DNA from: an uncultured Oscillibacter sp.
GTDB lineage: Bacteria > Bacillota > Clostridia > Oscillospirales > Oscillospiraceae
NCBI GenBank assembly: GCA_910577405.1
Contig: CAJTMG010000007.1
Span: 48,724 to 112,723 of the forward strand
Length of the DNA stretch: 64,000 nt
Direction: 5' to 3'
Positions within the stretch are counted from its first letter, which is position 1, and every line of letters begins with the position of its first letter. Under the pieces are notes generated by a model that ran no database searches, was not told the origin of the DNA, and saw only the letters and a list, made by a program, of their open reading frames with translations. Positions 6,987 through 15,833 of this stretch are shown piece by piece. A program made the translations under genes and the position numbers.

Positions 6987-9095
6987 CTACAGATAATTGA
7001 GGGGATTCCGGGCCACGCCGTTGTATCGGACCTCAAAATGACAATGATTTCCGGTAGAATTGCCGGTGGAGCCTGCCCGGGCGATCTGCTGGCCCTTGTA
7101 GACGTGAGCGCCTACGGAGACGGTCAGGCTGCTGTTATGGCCGTAGCGGGTCACGTAGCCGTTGCCGTGGTCGATCTGCACCAGGTAGCCGTAACCGCTC
7201 ATCCAGCCCGCGTAGGTGACTGTGCCGCCGTCCGCCGCGTAGATGGGCGTTCCCTTGGGCACGGCGATGTCAATGCCCTTATGATTGGTGGAACCGATGC
7301 CGCCGGGAGAACGCCGACCCCCAAAGTAGGAGCTGAGACGTCCTGTGGTAGGCCAGCGGAAGGTACCGGTTGCGTGCCAGGTGGGGCGTTCCTTGGTGCC
7401 CCGAAGCCGCTGTTCCGTCACAGGTTCCTGAAGTGTCACGGAGGACAGTACCGTGCGTTCGGTTTCCTCGCCGTTGACGTAAGTGACATTCGCCACCATA
7501 TCCGCCGCGCCGTACTGCCCGGAGGAGGTGATTTCATAGTCGCCCACCCAAAGGCTTGCGGAATCGGTGTATTCAATCGCGTAGGGCACGCTTTCCACGT
7601 AACGCTCCTGCTGCACCACCGTCATGGTCAGATAGGGCACGGAGGCGGACATTGTCAGCACCTCATCGATTTGCAGCTTGTCAATATTGTAGCCGGGATT
7701 CAAGGCCAGCAGTTCCTTGGAGGTCAGGCCGTGGCTCTCGGCGATTTCAGACCAGGTGTCGCCCTTCGCCACGGTATAGGTGACCTCGGCGGTCTTGGTG
7801 CTGTAGAGGGTTTCCGCCAGATGCCCCAGATTCTGGAGCTGTTCTGTGGCGACGTACTCCTTCTTCACGTCCACCGCCTCGGCAAATTCCACAGAAATCG
7901 TCCCCTCGTTGGTAGCCGCCTGCTTCATCTGCTGCAAGAGGGCTTCCAGCGCGCCTTCGTAGGGCGTTGCGCCGATGGCTTCGCCGTCCACATAGAGGCA
8001 GTACGCCTGTGTAACCATGCCCAATTCCTGAGACAGATCTTCCTGATAGGTCTGGGCGTCCACAAGATCCTCCCGCCGCATCAGGCCGGACTCGTAATGC
8101 AGGAGACTGCCGTCGATCTGGTAGGTTCGTCCAAGGGTCTGGGCCGTCACCTGTTCCAGATTCTTCCGGGCGTTTTCGGCCACGGACTCCGACGCCACAG
8201 AGCCGATCACCTGCCCGTCATAGGAAACGGTTGTGCCCATGGTATAGGTAGCAAAGAAGAGGATCAGCCCCGCCGCGACACAGCCCGAGCCAAGAAAGAC
8301 AGCGGGATGAATTCCCCTGCGGCCGTCATGCTTTGCGGAACGCTCCACGCTTTTCTGACGTGCCTTCTGGCTCCGGAGGAACACCTTTTCATGGAACCGG
8401 CTGGCCAGCATCGGCGTAACGCCCCAAAGCAGCAGAAGCATTTGAATCAGGAACCGGTCGGATTCCGGGAAACGGTGGGTCCGGTTCTCCCGCACGATTC
8501 TTCTCCAGCGGCGGCGGATGTGATGGGTCTTCTGGGTCACCGCCTGGAGGACTCCGCCGGACGCGTTCCCGGTCTTTGGCTGGTGTTCTGTTCTCTGCCG
8601 GCGTTCTGTACGGGCAGTGTGTTCCATTTTCTGCCGCTGCTCCGTGCGGGTGGAAACAGCGGGTTCAGAATCGGTACGATCCTCCTGTGTCTGGCGGCCA
8701 TCGTCAGGGGTCCAGGACCGCGCGGCGGCAAGCTCCCGTTCAAAATCGCTCTCGTTCCAGGGACTCCAGCCGGGCTGTCTTTTTTCGGAGCCGCGGGGTT
8801 CCTGTCTCTGCCGCGTTTCCGTCTGACGGCCTTCTGTTCTCTGCCGCGTTTCTGTCTGACGGCCTTGTGTCCTCTGCCGGGTTTCCGTCTGACGGCTTTC
8901 TGTTCTCTGCCGTGCTTCTGTCTGACGGCTTTCTGTCCTCTGCCGGGTTTCCGTCTGACGGCTTTCTGTTCTCTGCCGCGTTTCCGTCTGACGGCCTGCA
9001 CTCTGTCGTGTCTCCGTCCCTCTTCGGGAATCCTCTCCTTGACGCCGCCGGTTTTTCTTTGGGCGCGCGCCGGTCTTCTTTGTTGTCTGGCTCAT
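6987..9095 (-). CDS. Membrane-anchored LysM-G5-M23 cell-wall endopeptidase with N-terminal repeat
   Basis: The protein has 702 residues; AAGGAG precedes ATG at 9095. Residues 1-210 are cytoplasmic-looking, charged and repetitive, with an 11-residue RQTETRQRTES-type repeat at about 35-100. A membrane segment lies at about 262-284. Outside follow LysM (438-482, TVAKGDTWSEIAESHGLTS), a G5-like domain (about 487-560), and M23 peptidase (about 600-702) with zinc ligands H605 and D609 (HKGID) and HCHFEV near 688. LytM-type M23 enzymes cut peptidoglycan cross-bridges. A promoter lies at 9162-9190; the PEBP gene follows in the same operon. The basic repeat inside the cell is unusual for the family. 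Confidence 0.9.
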   Translation of the reverse strand: MSQTTKKTGARPKKNRRRQGEDSRRGTETRQSAGRQTETRQRTESRQTETRQRTESRQTEARQRTESRQTETRQRTQGRQTETRQRTEGRQTETRQRQEPRGSEKRQPGWSPWNESDFERELAAARSWTPDDGRQTQEDRTDSEPAVSTRTEQRQKMEHTARTERRQRTEHQPKTGNASGGVLQAVTQKTHHIRRRWRRIVRENRTHRFPESDRFLIQMLLLLWGVTPMLASRFHEKVFLRSQKARQKSVERSAKHDGRRGIHPAVFLGSGCVAAGLILFFATYTMGTTVSYDGQVIGSVASESVAENARKNLEQVTAQTLGRTYQIDGSLLHYESGLMRREDLVDAQTYQEDLSQELGMVTQAYCLYVDGEAIGATPYEGALEALLQQMKQAATNEGTISVEFAEAVDVKKEYVATEQLQNLGHLAETLYSTKTAEVTYTVAKGDTWSEIAESHGLTSKELLALNPGYNIDKLQIDEVLTMSASVPYLTMTVVQQERYVESVPYAIEYTDSASLWVGDYEITSSGQYGAADMVANVTYVNGEETERTVLSSVTLQEPVTEQRLRGTKERPTWHATGTFRWPTTGRLSSYFGGRRSPGGIGSTNHKGIDIAVPKGTPIYAADGGTVTYAGWMSGYGYLVQIDHGNGYVTRYGHNSSLTVSVGAHVYKGQQIARAGSTGNSTGNHCHFEVRYNGVARNPLNYL
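8815..9010. repeat. 33-bp tandem repeat, six copies, inside the M23 gene
   Basis: Copies begin at 8815, 8848, 8881, 8914, 8947 and 8980; the last is diverged and slightly short. Unit length divides by three, so the encoded protein gains or loses exact 11-residue units and all frames stay open across the array. Confidence 0.92.
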
Positions 9096-9139
9096 AAATC
9101 TCCTTTAACGCAAGACCCAAGGGAGGGCCCGCCAAAAAA

Positions 9140-9190
9140 GTTACAATTTGTTACCAGTGTTATCATACGCCAATTTTCCAATTCCGTCAA
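9140..9190 (-). promoter_or_regulatory. Promoter of the M23 operon with GGTAAC/TGTAAC half-site pair
   Basis: On the minus strand TTGACG (9190-9185) and TATGAT (9167-9162) are 17 bases apart. At the expected start of transcription is GGTAAC-AAAT-TGTAAC (9155-9140), a 10-bp-period direct repeat of the kind bound by response regulators; WalR sites are similar but use an 11-bp period. Confidence 0.6.
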
Positions 9191-9339
9191 GCCCCAAGGG
9201 AGACAAAAAACGATGCTCTCCGCCGCATAGGGCCTGCAAATCTGACAGAAAATCGAAAAGGCAGGTTCAGTCTGGCACAATCCGACAGTAAATTTGTAAC
9301 GAAACCGTAAATTTTTGGGGGAATCATTTGAAAAATTCA

Positions 9340-9367
9340 TTGACCCTGCGGATGGATTGTGTATAAT
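9340..9367 (+). promoter_or_regulatory. Promoter of pta
   Basis: TTGACC (9340-9345) and TATAAT (9362-9367) with a 16-base spacer, 48 bases before the pta ATG. The rest of the gap 9191-9339 shows no gene. Confidence 0.75.
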
Positions 9368-9414
9368 AGACATAAAGCACGCAGTGTCCAACTGCTCTTT
9401 TGGAGGAATGGAAA

Positions 9415-10395
9415 ATGTTCGAATTTTTAATCAAGAAACTGAAAGCACATCCCCGTAAAATCGTGTTCACCGAAGGCACCGATCCCCGCATTCTGGAAGC
9501 CGCGGCCCGTCTGCTGTCCGGCACGTTCCTGACGCCGGTGCTGGTGGGCAATCCGGATGAAATCGCTGCCGCCGCGAATGAAATCGGCTTCAATATCCGG
9601 GGCGCTGAGATCCGTGATCCCGAGAATTTCGAGGACATGGAGAAAATGGTGGAGGAAATCGTGGCGCTCCGCAAGGGCAAGCTGACCGAGGAGAAGGCCC
9701 GGGAAGTCCTGAAGCAGGGCAACTATTTCGGCACCATGCTGGTGAAGATGGGCTATGCGGACGCTCTGCTGGGCGGCGCGACCTATTCTACTGCTGATAC
9801 CGTCCGGCCTGCCCTCCAGCTGATTAAGACCAAGCCCGGCTGCAAGATCGTCTCCAGCTGCTTCATTCTGGTCCGCCCCTCCGCTACCGGTGACCCTGAC
9901 GTGTTTGCTATGGCTGACTGCGCCATCAATATCAAGCCCTCCGAGGACGAGCTGGTTGAGATTGCCACCGAGACCGTGCAGACCGCCCGGACCTTCGGCA
10001 TCAATCCCAAGGTGGCGTTCCTCAGCTATTCCACCCATGGCTCCGGCAAGGGCGACGACGTGGACAAAATGCGCAACGCCTGCGAGAAAGCCAAGCTCTG
10101 CCTTCCCGGCGTGCTGGTGGACGGCGAACTGCAATTTGACGCCGCCGTGTCTCCCCGTGTCATGCGGACCAAGTGCCCCGAGTCCCCCATCCACGGCAAT
10201 GCCAACACCTTCATCTTCCCCGATATCAACGCGGGCAACATCGGCTATAAAATCTGCCAGCGTATGGGCGGTTTCGACGCTTACGGCCCCATTCTCCAGG
10301 GTCTGAACGCGCCCATCAACGACCTCTCCCGGGGCTGCAACGCTCAGGAGGTCTATTCCATGGCCATCATCACTGCCGGTCTTTGCGAGGACTGA
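9415..10395 (+). CDS. pta: Phosphate acetyltransferase
   Basis: The protein has 326 residues; ATG at 9415 follows TTGGAGGA. It interconverts acetyl-CoA and acetyl phosphate in the cytoplasm, feeding ATP synthesis by acetate kinase (not in the window). The frame aligns end to end with the short PTA family: KIVFTEGTDPRILEAAARL at the start, a middle YADALLGGATYSTADTVRPA, then FSYSTHGSGKG-like FLSYSTHGSGKGDDVDKMR and the C-terminal ANTFIFPDINAGNIGYK. It has a clear promoter. A hairpin separates it from the following cyclo-ligase gene, so co-transcription may be partial. Confidence 0.95.
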   Translation: MFEFLIKKLKAHPRKIVFTEGTDPRILEAAARLLSGTFLTPVLVGNPDEIAAAANEIGFNIRGAEIRDPENFEDMEKMVEEIVALRKGKLTEEKAREVLKQGNYFGTMLVKMGYADALLGGATYSTADTVRPALQLIKTKPGCKIVSSCFILVRPSATGDPDVFAMADCAINIKPSEDELVEIATETVQTARTFGINPKVAFLSYSTHGSGKGDDVDKMRNACEKAKLCLPGVLVDGELQFDAAVSPRVMRTKCPESPIHGNANTFIFPDINAGNIGYKICQRMGGFDAYGPILQGLNAPINDLSRGCNAQEVYSMAIITAGLCED

Positions 10396-10413
10396 GCAGG
10401 CATACAACATAGA

Positions 10414-10450
10414 CCGCCGGTTCCGGAAGCTGTGGGGCCGGCGGCTTCTT
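10414..10450 (+). terminator. Terminator or attenuator after pta
   Basis: CCGCCGG (10414-10420) pairs with CCGGCGG (10438-10444), followed by a short C/T-rich tract. The ribosome binding site of the next gene is about 10 bases further on. Confidence 0.6.
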
Positions 10451-10466
10451 TTGGGAGGGAGTTCGG

Positions 10467-11036
10467 ATGGAAAAGACGGCGCGGGAGCTTCGGGGACAGT
10501 GTCTTGCGGCGCGGCGGGGTCTTTCGGCTGAGGCGCGGGACAGGTACAGCCTGCGTATCTGCCAGCGACTGGCGGGCCTGCCGGTTCTGGGAGACGCGGG
10601 AGTGATTTTCTCCTATCAGGCGTGCTGGGATGAAGCGGACCTGACGGCGTTCCATAACTGGGCGCGGGATTCCGGGAAGACGCTGGCGTTTCCGTGGACG
10701 GGTCAGGAGGGCGCGATGGAGGCGTTGGTCCCGCTGTCCGAAAACGGCTGGGCCCTGGACCGCTTCGGTATCCGCTCGCCTTTGCCGGAACGCTCCCGGA
10801 GGCTGGCGCCCGGAGAGATTGCCGTTGTCCTGACCCCCTGCGTGGGCTTTGACGGACACGGGAACCGTCTGGGCCACGGGGCGGGGTTCTATGACCGCTT
10901 CTTCCCCCGATGCCCACAGGCGGTCCGGATTGCCATCGGGTTTGAGGCCCAGCGCTGTGACTGCCTCCGGCCTGAACCTTGGGACGCGCCTATGGATTTC
11001 CTTGTGACGGAAGACGGCGTTTGGTCCTTTTCATGA
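10467..11036 (+). CDS. 5-formyltetrahydrofolate cyclo-ligase
   Basis: The protein has 189 residues; GGGAGG precedes the ATG. It recycles 5-formyl-THF to 5,10-methenyl-THF with ATP. The N-terminal RELRGQCLAARRGLS helix and the C-terminal signature GFDGHGNRLGHGAGFYDRF (phosphate/folate-binding GxGxGYYD-type motif) are diagnostic. Length fits the family. Nearby folD, transcribed from the other side of a shared terminator, acts on the same folate pool. Confidence 0.93.
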   Translation: MEKTARELRGQCLAARRGLSAEARDRYSLRICQRLAGLPVLGDAGVIFSYQACWDEADLTAFHNWARDSGKTLAFPWTGQEGAMEALVPLSENGWALDRFGIRSPLPERSRRLAPGEIAVVLTPCVGFDGHGNRLGHGAGFYDRFFPRCPQAVRIAIGFEAQRCDCLRPEPWDAPMDFLVTEDGVWSFS

Positions 11037-11084
11037 AAAAACGCGTTCCCCTGCCGTGACTGGCAAGAGAACGCGTTCTTTTTT
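11034..11084. terminator. Bidirectional terminator between cyclo-ligase and folD
   Basis: AACGCGTTC (11040-11048) pairs perfectly with GAACGCGTT (11069-11077); T run on the plus side (11079-11084) and A run on the left (11035-11040) serve converging genes. Confidence 0.88.
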
Positions 11085-11149
11085 GCATTTAGGAATTATT
11101 TTTACTCTAAGCTGTATGTTTTTTCCTCCACTTATCTGTTTTCTGCCTG

Positions 11150-11980
11150 TTATTCCCGGTGGAGCTTTGCGGCATAGAGAACGCTGCGCATCAGCATGGC
11201 CCGGGTCATAGGCCCTACGCCGCCGGGTACAGGTGTGATAAAGGCGGCCTTTTCGGATACCGGCCCGAAGTCCACGTCGCCGGAGAGCTTCCCGTCAGGA
11301 CCGCGGTTCATGGCCACGTCAATCACCGCCGCGCCGGGCTTCACCATGTCCGCCGTCACAAGACCTGTACGTCCCACAGCGGAAACCAGGATATCGGCTT
11401 CTCTGGTATACGCGGCCAGGTCTGGCGTTTTGGAATGGCACAGACTCACCGTACCGTCAGCCTGGGTCAGGAGGGTGGACAGCGGCTGTCCCACCAGACT
11501 GCTCCGGCCTATGACCACACAGCGTTTCCCGCGGACGGGAATATCATACGCGGCCAGAAGCTCCATCACGCCCGCCGGGGTGCAGGGCCGGAACCCTTCC
11601 CGCCCAAGGGTCATCTTTCCCACGTTCAGCGGATGGAAGCAGTCGACGTCCTTGTCCGGCCGGATGCTCTCCAACACCTGCCGCGTGTCCAGATGTCCTG
11701 GCAGAGGGAGCTGGACAAGAATGCCGTCGATTTTCGGGTCTTCGTTCAGCTCCGCCAGCAGCGCCAGCAATTCCGCCTGGGTGGTCTCCGCGGGTATCCG
11801 GTGGGAGAAGCTCTGTATCCCGCATTCCCCGCAGTCCCGCTCCTTTCCACGGACGTATATCTGGGACGCGGGGTCTTCTCCTACCAGTACCACTGCAAGC
11901 CCTGCTTTCAGACGCTCCGCTTCCGCCCGGACCTCCGCCTTTACCTTTTCCGCAAGGGCTTTGCCATCAAGGATTGTCAT
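11150..11980 (-). CDS. folD: Bifunctional methylene-THF dehydrogenase/cyclohydrolase
   Basis: The protein has 276 residues. The open frame extends upstream through lgt, but ATG at 11980 follows GGAGGAAG and gives the family's normal length and the expected MTILDGKALAEKVK start. Key parts are the YVRGKERDCGECGI region (catalytic Tyr-x3-Lys), ILVQLPLPGH, DKDVDCFHPLNVG, the Rossmann VIGRSSLVGQP and ITPVPGGVGPMTRAML. It makes 10-formyl-THF for purines. It overlaps the 3' end of lgt by 14 bases and is the last gene of the M16-M16-lgt-folD operon. Confidence 0.96.
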   Translation of the reverse strand: MTILDGKALAEKVKAEVRAEAERLKAGLAVVLVGEDPASQIYVRGKERDCGECGIQSFSHRIPAETTQAELLALLAELNEDPKIDGILVQLPLPGHLDTRQVLESIRPDKDVDCFHPLNVGKMTLGREGFRPCTPAGVMELLAAYDIPVRGKRCVVIGRSSLVGQPLSTLLTQADGTVSLCHSKTPDLAAYTREADILVSAVGRTGLVTADMVKPGAAVIDVAMNRGPDGKLSGDVDFGPVSEKAAFITPVPGGVGPMTRAMLMRSVLYAAKLHRE

Positions 11981-13106
11981 GTCTTTCTTCCTCCGTATCG
12001 CTGTCCGTTTCCAGCCCGGATTCCACCGCGTCTGTATCCGGACCGGCTTCTTTTTTTGTGGTTTCTTCTGATGCGGCTTCGATTTCCGCGGCGGCTGGAT
12101 CTGAATCGCTTTCCGTTGTTTCGGAACCTGAATCTGAATCTGAACCATGGGCCTCTAAAATATCCTCCAGCTCTGGAGGGGCGTCCTGCTCAGCCTCCGG
12201 GGACGCGGGCTGTCGTTCTTCTGCCAGCCGGTTCACGTAAAGACTGATGGCGGACGCGCGGCGGATACAGAGCTGATAGAAGAGCAGCCCGGCCCCCGCC
12301 AACGCCAGAAGGAAGCTCAGTGCCTGGGATACCCGGACAGGCTCGCCAAGGAAGCTGAGTCCGAAGAGGTAGAGGCTGTCGGTACGCAGGCCCTCAATCC
12401 AGCAGCGGCCCAGACCGTACCAGAGAAAGTAGAATGCCGTATTCTCCCCATCGAACCGGCGGCCCTTGGAGACAACCAGAAGAATCAGGGCCAGTCCCGC
12501 CAGATTCCAGAGGCTTTCATAAAGGAAGGTGGGGTGGACTTCAATATATTGGTAGCTGCTGACCCAGAGCCGCATCCGCCAAGGCAGGTCCGTAAAAGAA
12601 CCGAAGGCTTCCCGGTTGATAAAATTGGCCCAGCGCCCGATCACCTGACCCAGCAGCAGGCCCATGACGCACAAGTCCGCCAGCGCGCCGAAAGGGATTT
12701 TCCTGCGCCGGGAGAAGCAGTAAGCCACCAAAGCGCCCGCGATGACGGTGCCGTAAATGGCAAGCCCGCCGTCCCATATGGCAATCATGCGCCCGAATTC
12801 CAGCCCTCCGGACGCGTTCCGGTAGAGGTCCAGATTGAACAGCACATAGTAGACACGGGACCCCAGGATGCAGCACGGCACCGCCCAGAGCACCAAATCC
12901 AGCACGTTGTCACTGGTCAGACCGTATTTCGGCGCCTGTCTCATACACAGCAGCAGGCCCGCCAGAAAGCCCAGGGCCAGGATGACGCCGTACCAGTAGA
13001 CCCCGTGGCCGATGTGAATGGCGATAACGTCCGGATTAAAGGACCACTCTCCGAACAGGCCGGGGAAGCTGATGGGCATATCTTTCAGAGCAGTTAACGC
13101 AGTCAA
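11967..13106 (-). CDS. lgt: Prolipoprotein diacylglyceryl transferase with acidic C-terminal tail
   Basis: The protein has 379 residues from TTG at 13106, preceded by AAAGGAAG; the next ATG (13079) has no site. It transfers diacylglycerol to the lipobox Cys of prelipoproteins at the membrane. Seen are GHGVYWYGVILALGFLAG, the signature GQVIGRWANFINREAFG, and HPTFLYESLWN. The core ends near residue 295. About 80 further residues are rich in Glu, Asp and Ser, ending in a Lys/Glu stretch; this tail is absent from most Lgt proteins. The stop overlaps folD. Confidence 0.94.
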   Translation of the reverse strand: MTALTALKDMPISFPGLFGEWSFNPDVIAIHIGHGVYWYGVILALGFLAGLLLCMRQAPKYGLTSDNVLDLVLWAVPCCILGSRVYYVLFNLDLYRNASGGLEFGRMIAIWDGGLAIYGTVIAGALVAYCFSRRRKIPFGALADLCVMGLLLGQVIGRWANFINREAFGSFTDLPWRMRLWVSSYQYIEVHPTFLYESLWNLAGLALILLVVSKGRRFDGENTAFYFLWYGLGRCWIEGLRTDSLYLFGLSFLGEPVRVSQALSFLLALAGAGLLFYQLCIRRASAISLYVNRLAEERQPASPEAEQDAPPELEDILEAHGSDSDSGSETTESDSDPAAAEIEAASEETTKKEAGPDTDAVESGLETDSDTEEERHDNP

Positions 13107-13129
13107 AAACGAGACTTCCTTTCTATCAA

Positions 13130-14404
13130 TCAGGTTTCCTCTTTGGGGACGATTTCGCAGAAGACCGACCGGTCCTCCGTGATGTTCTTCCGCAGGAAAT
13201 CCAGCACGTCGTCCAGGTTGATGGAGTCGAAGACCTCCGGGAAGCGGAAGGGATCGTAGCCGTTGAAATGCCCATCGGTCATGGACGCGGCGATATTTTC
13301 AAAGGAGTTCAGCGCCCGGATATTGAAGCCGTAGGACGCCCGCCGCACCCGCTGGTAGAAGGACTCGTCCGCGCCTTCCCGCACCAGCCGCCCGGCCTCC
13401 TTCAGGATTTCCTCCGCCACGGTCCGGGTTTCCTTGCTGTCGCCTCCCGCGTAGAGGTAGGCCGCGCCGGGCAGCAGCTCGAAGGCCCCGCCGAAGGTTC
13501 CGTTAATCAGCCCCTGACTGTACAGCCGTTGGTACAAAGGACTGGATTCCCCAAGGAGCAGGTCGCAGGCGATGTCCCCCAGAATCATGGTCCGCAGGGT
13601 ATCCTCCCCGCGCTCCGGCGGCCGGCACTTGAAAGCGGAAAGGAACTGAGGCGACGAAACCTCCATAGCGATCTGATTCTCCCGTTCTGCCACTGCCTCC
13701 GGTTCCTGGCCGTAATCCCGGGCAATCACCGGCCCGCCGCTCCGGGGAAGGACCCTCTGAGCCAGTTCGCTGACCGCCGCCGGTTCCACGTCGCCAACTA
13801 CCGTCAGGATCATGTTGGAGGGTGTATAGAAAGCCTTATGACAATCATAGAGGGTCCCGGCGGTGATATGGGAAATGCTCTCAATGGTCCCCGCGATGGA
13901 GGTCTTGGCCGGGTTCTGCTGATAGAGGGCCTTGAGCATCTGATGGTAAATCTGCCAGTCGGGGTTATCCTCGATCATACGGATTTCCTGGCCGATAATC
14001 CCCTGCTCCTTGGCGACGCTCTCATCCGTAAAATAAGGAATGGAGACAAATTTCAGCAGAATTTCCAGATTTTCCTCGAATTTGCTGGTAGAATCGAAAT
14101 AATACGCGGTTATGGCGTTGGAGGTGAAGGCATTGGGTTCCGCGCCGTTTTTGGCCAGCTCCTGCAAGGCGTTGCCCTCTTCTGTATCAAACATCTTATG
14201 CTCAAGATAATGGGCGATTCCGGCAGGGGTGTCCAGCCATTGCCCGTCATGCTGGAAACGGGTGTCCATACCGCCGTACCGGGTGGCGAAGAAGGCGTAT
14301 TTTTTCGCGTAGCCCGGCTTTGGCACCACCCGGATTTCCAGGCCGTTGGGCAGGGTCTCCTGATGGACCAGCTCGCCGATGCGCTGATAAAAATTCTGTT
14401 TCAT
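13130..14404 (-). CDS. M16 family zinc peptidase (YmfH-like)
   Basis: The protein has 424 residues. The inverted zinc motif HYLEHKMFD (HxxEH) near residue 67 and a downstream Glu in the EQGIIGQEIRMIED helix complete a standard M16 active site. A second M16 C-terminal half follows. With its neighbour it matches the YmfF/YmfH pair of Firmicutes, which current annotation associates with EF-P aminopentanol modification; that link is established naming for the family, not seen here. ATG overlaps the stop of the upstream inactive M16 gene by four bases, so they are translationally coupled and likely form a heterodimer. Confidence 0.9.
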   Translation of the reverse strand: MKQNFYQRIGELVHQETLPNGLEIRVVPKPGYAKKYAFFATRYGGMDTRFQHDGQWLDTPAGIAHYLEHKMFDTEEGNALQELAKNGAEPNAFTSNAITAYYFDSTSKFEENLEILLKFVSIPYFTDESVAKEQGIIGQEIRMIEDNPDWQIYHQMLKALYQQNPAKTSIAGTIESISHITAGTLYDCHKAFYTPSNMILTVVGDVEPAAVSELAQRVLPRSGGPVIARDYGQEPEAVAERENQIAMEVSSPQFLSAFKCRPPERGEDTLRTMILGDIACDLLLGESSPLYQRLYSQGLINGTFGGAFELLPGAAYLYAGGDSKETRTVAEEILKEAGRLVREGADESFYQRVRRASYGFNIRALNSFENIAASMTDGHFNGYDPFRFPEVFDSINLDDVLDFLRKNITEDRSVFCEIVPKEET

Positions 14405-15669
14405 TCCGCGTCCTCCTTTCCCCGCAGGAAATACACCGTGTCCAGGGCAACGCTCCCCATGGCCTCCTGAATCCGCTCCAGGGGCGTTTCCCGTACCTGC
14501 TGGGCAAGATCTTCCAGGCTGTCGTTCTGACCGGTGGCAATGCTGCCGATACAGAAATTCTCCATCCGGCCCTGGGAATCCTGCATGGACGCATAGGCAT
14601 TCAGCAGGGTGCTTCGGGCGGCTTCCAGTTCCCAGTCCTCCAGATTGCCGTTCTGCACCGCCTGGAGCTGGGCCATGATTTCGTCATAAGCCTTCTGGTA
14701 ATTTTCAAACTCAATGCCGGAGGACACCGTAATCAGCCCCTTGGACCGGTGGAAGGTAGAGGACGCGTAATAGCACAGGGACAGCTTTTCCCGCACGTTC
14801 AGGAACAGTTTGGAATTGCTGCTCCCGCCGAACAGAGTGTTCCCCAGAAGCAGCGCAGGCCAGTCCCGGCTCTTGCAGGTAAAGCCCATGCCCAGCTTGC
14901 CTTGGGTCACGTCAAGGGATTCCGTAATGGTCCGGGGCGCGTCGGGGGCGGCGTGGCGCGTTACGGGCAGCAGGGGTTCCACCTTCTCGCGGGGCAGGGA
15001 CGAGAAGGCCGCCCGCATTGCCTGTTCCACCCTGCCCTGTGACGCGCTGCCGCTGTAGAACAACTCCAGCCGGGCGGTGGACAGGAGCTTCTGATACGCC
15101 GTGTAGAGCTTTCCGGCCTGAAGCTTCTCCACCCCGGCCTGTTCGCCAAGTCGGGACACGCCATAGGGTTCCCCGGCGCACATCTCCTGGAGAAGGCGAC
15201 GGTCTGCATAGGCCCGCTTGTCGTTGATCAGGCTTCGGATCGCGTCGGTCAGGTTGGTCCGTTCGCTCTCAAAGTAATTGGTGACAAAACGACCGCGTTC
15301 CGTCGCAGGGTCGCAGACCAATTCTCCAAGAAGCCCCGCCACGTCCTCCAGAAGCCGTTCGCCGCCGGGGGTAAAGCTGTCGTCGATCATGCTGGCCACG
15401 AATCCCAGGCAGTGGGTCTCGCCGATTTTCCGCACCACGCTTTCGATCCGCGCCCCATAGAGCCTGTCCAGCTTTGCCGACAGCAGTCCCATATTCGGGC
15501 AGGTCACCGTGCCCCGCCGCAGCACCGGCGGAAGCAGGGCAAACCCGGACGCTGTTTCCTCCCGCAGGGGCACGAGGAACTGCGCCGAGAGCACGCTGGT
15601 CTTGAATTTGCGCGCTGGCAGATACGTCAGGTAGACCTCTTCTGCCAGCCTTGTTCTGATCCCTTCCAA
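14401..15669 (-). CDS. M16-like protein lacking the zinc motif (YmfF-like)
   Basis: The protein has 422 residues from TTG at 15669, after AAGGAG. It has the M16 fold: a KLDRLYGARIESVVRKIGE region where an active enzyme would carry HxxEH, and a late LFGGSSNSKLFLNVREKLS with the conserved R-E-K-LxYY element. No HxxEH is present, so it should be the non-catalytic partner of the adjacent active M16 protein, as in the known heterodimeric M16 pairs. First gene of the operon with lgt and folD. Confidence 0.88.
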   Translation of the reverse strand: MEGIRTRLAEEVYLTYLPARKFKTSVLSAQFLVPLREETASGFALLPPVLRRGTVTCPNMGLLSAKLDRLYGARIESVVRKIGETHCLGFVASMIDDSFTPGGERLLEDVAGLLGELVCDPATERGRFVTNYFESERTNLTDAIRSLINDKRAYADRRLLQEMCAGEPYGVSRLGEQAGVEKLQAGKLYTAYQKLLSTARLELFYSGSASQGRVEQAMRAAFSSLPREKVEPLLPVTRHAAPDAPRTITESLDVTQGKLGMGFTCKSRDWPALLLGNTLFGGSSNSKLFLNVREKLSLCYYASSTFHRSKGLITVSSGIEFENYQKAYDEIMAQLQAVQNGNLEDWELEAARSTLLNAYASMQDSQGRMENFCIGSIATGQNDSLEDLAQQVRETPLERIQEAMGSVALDTVYFLRGKEDAE

Positions 15670-15833
15670 AATCTCAGCTCCTTCTGTGTTCGTCTGAATC
15701 TTTCATCTTTTTCAGCACTCCTGATTATAGTATATTTTTCCCAAGAAAGAAAGCCCTCTTGTAAAAAAGACTCGAATTTTGCGGCGTCATAAAAGGGCCG
15801 TCCGGCGCATAGGTTGTCCCAGAGGTGAATGGA

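Noticed and set aside
8815..9010. A CRISPR array at the 33-bp repeats
   Set aside because: The copies are contiguous with no spacers and are translated in frame inside a gene.
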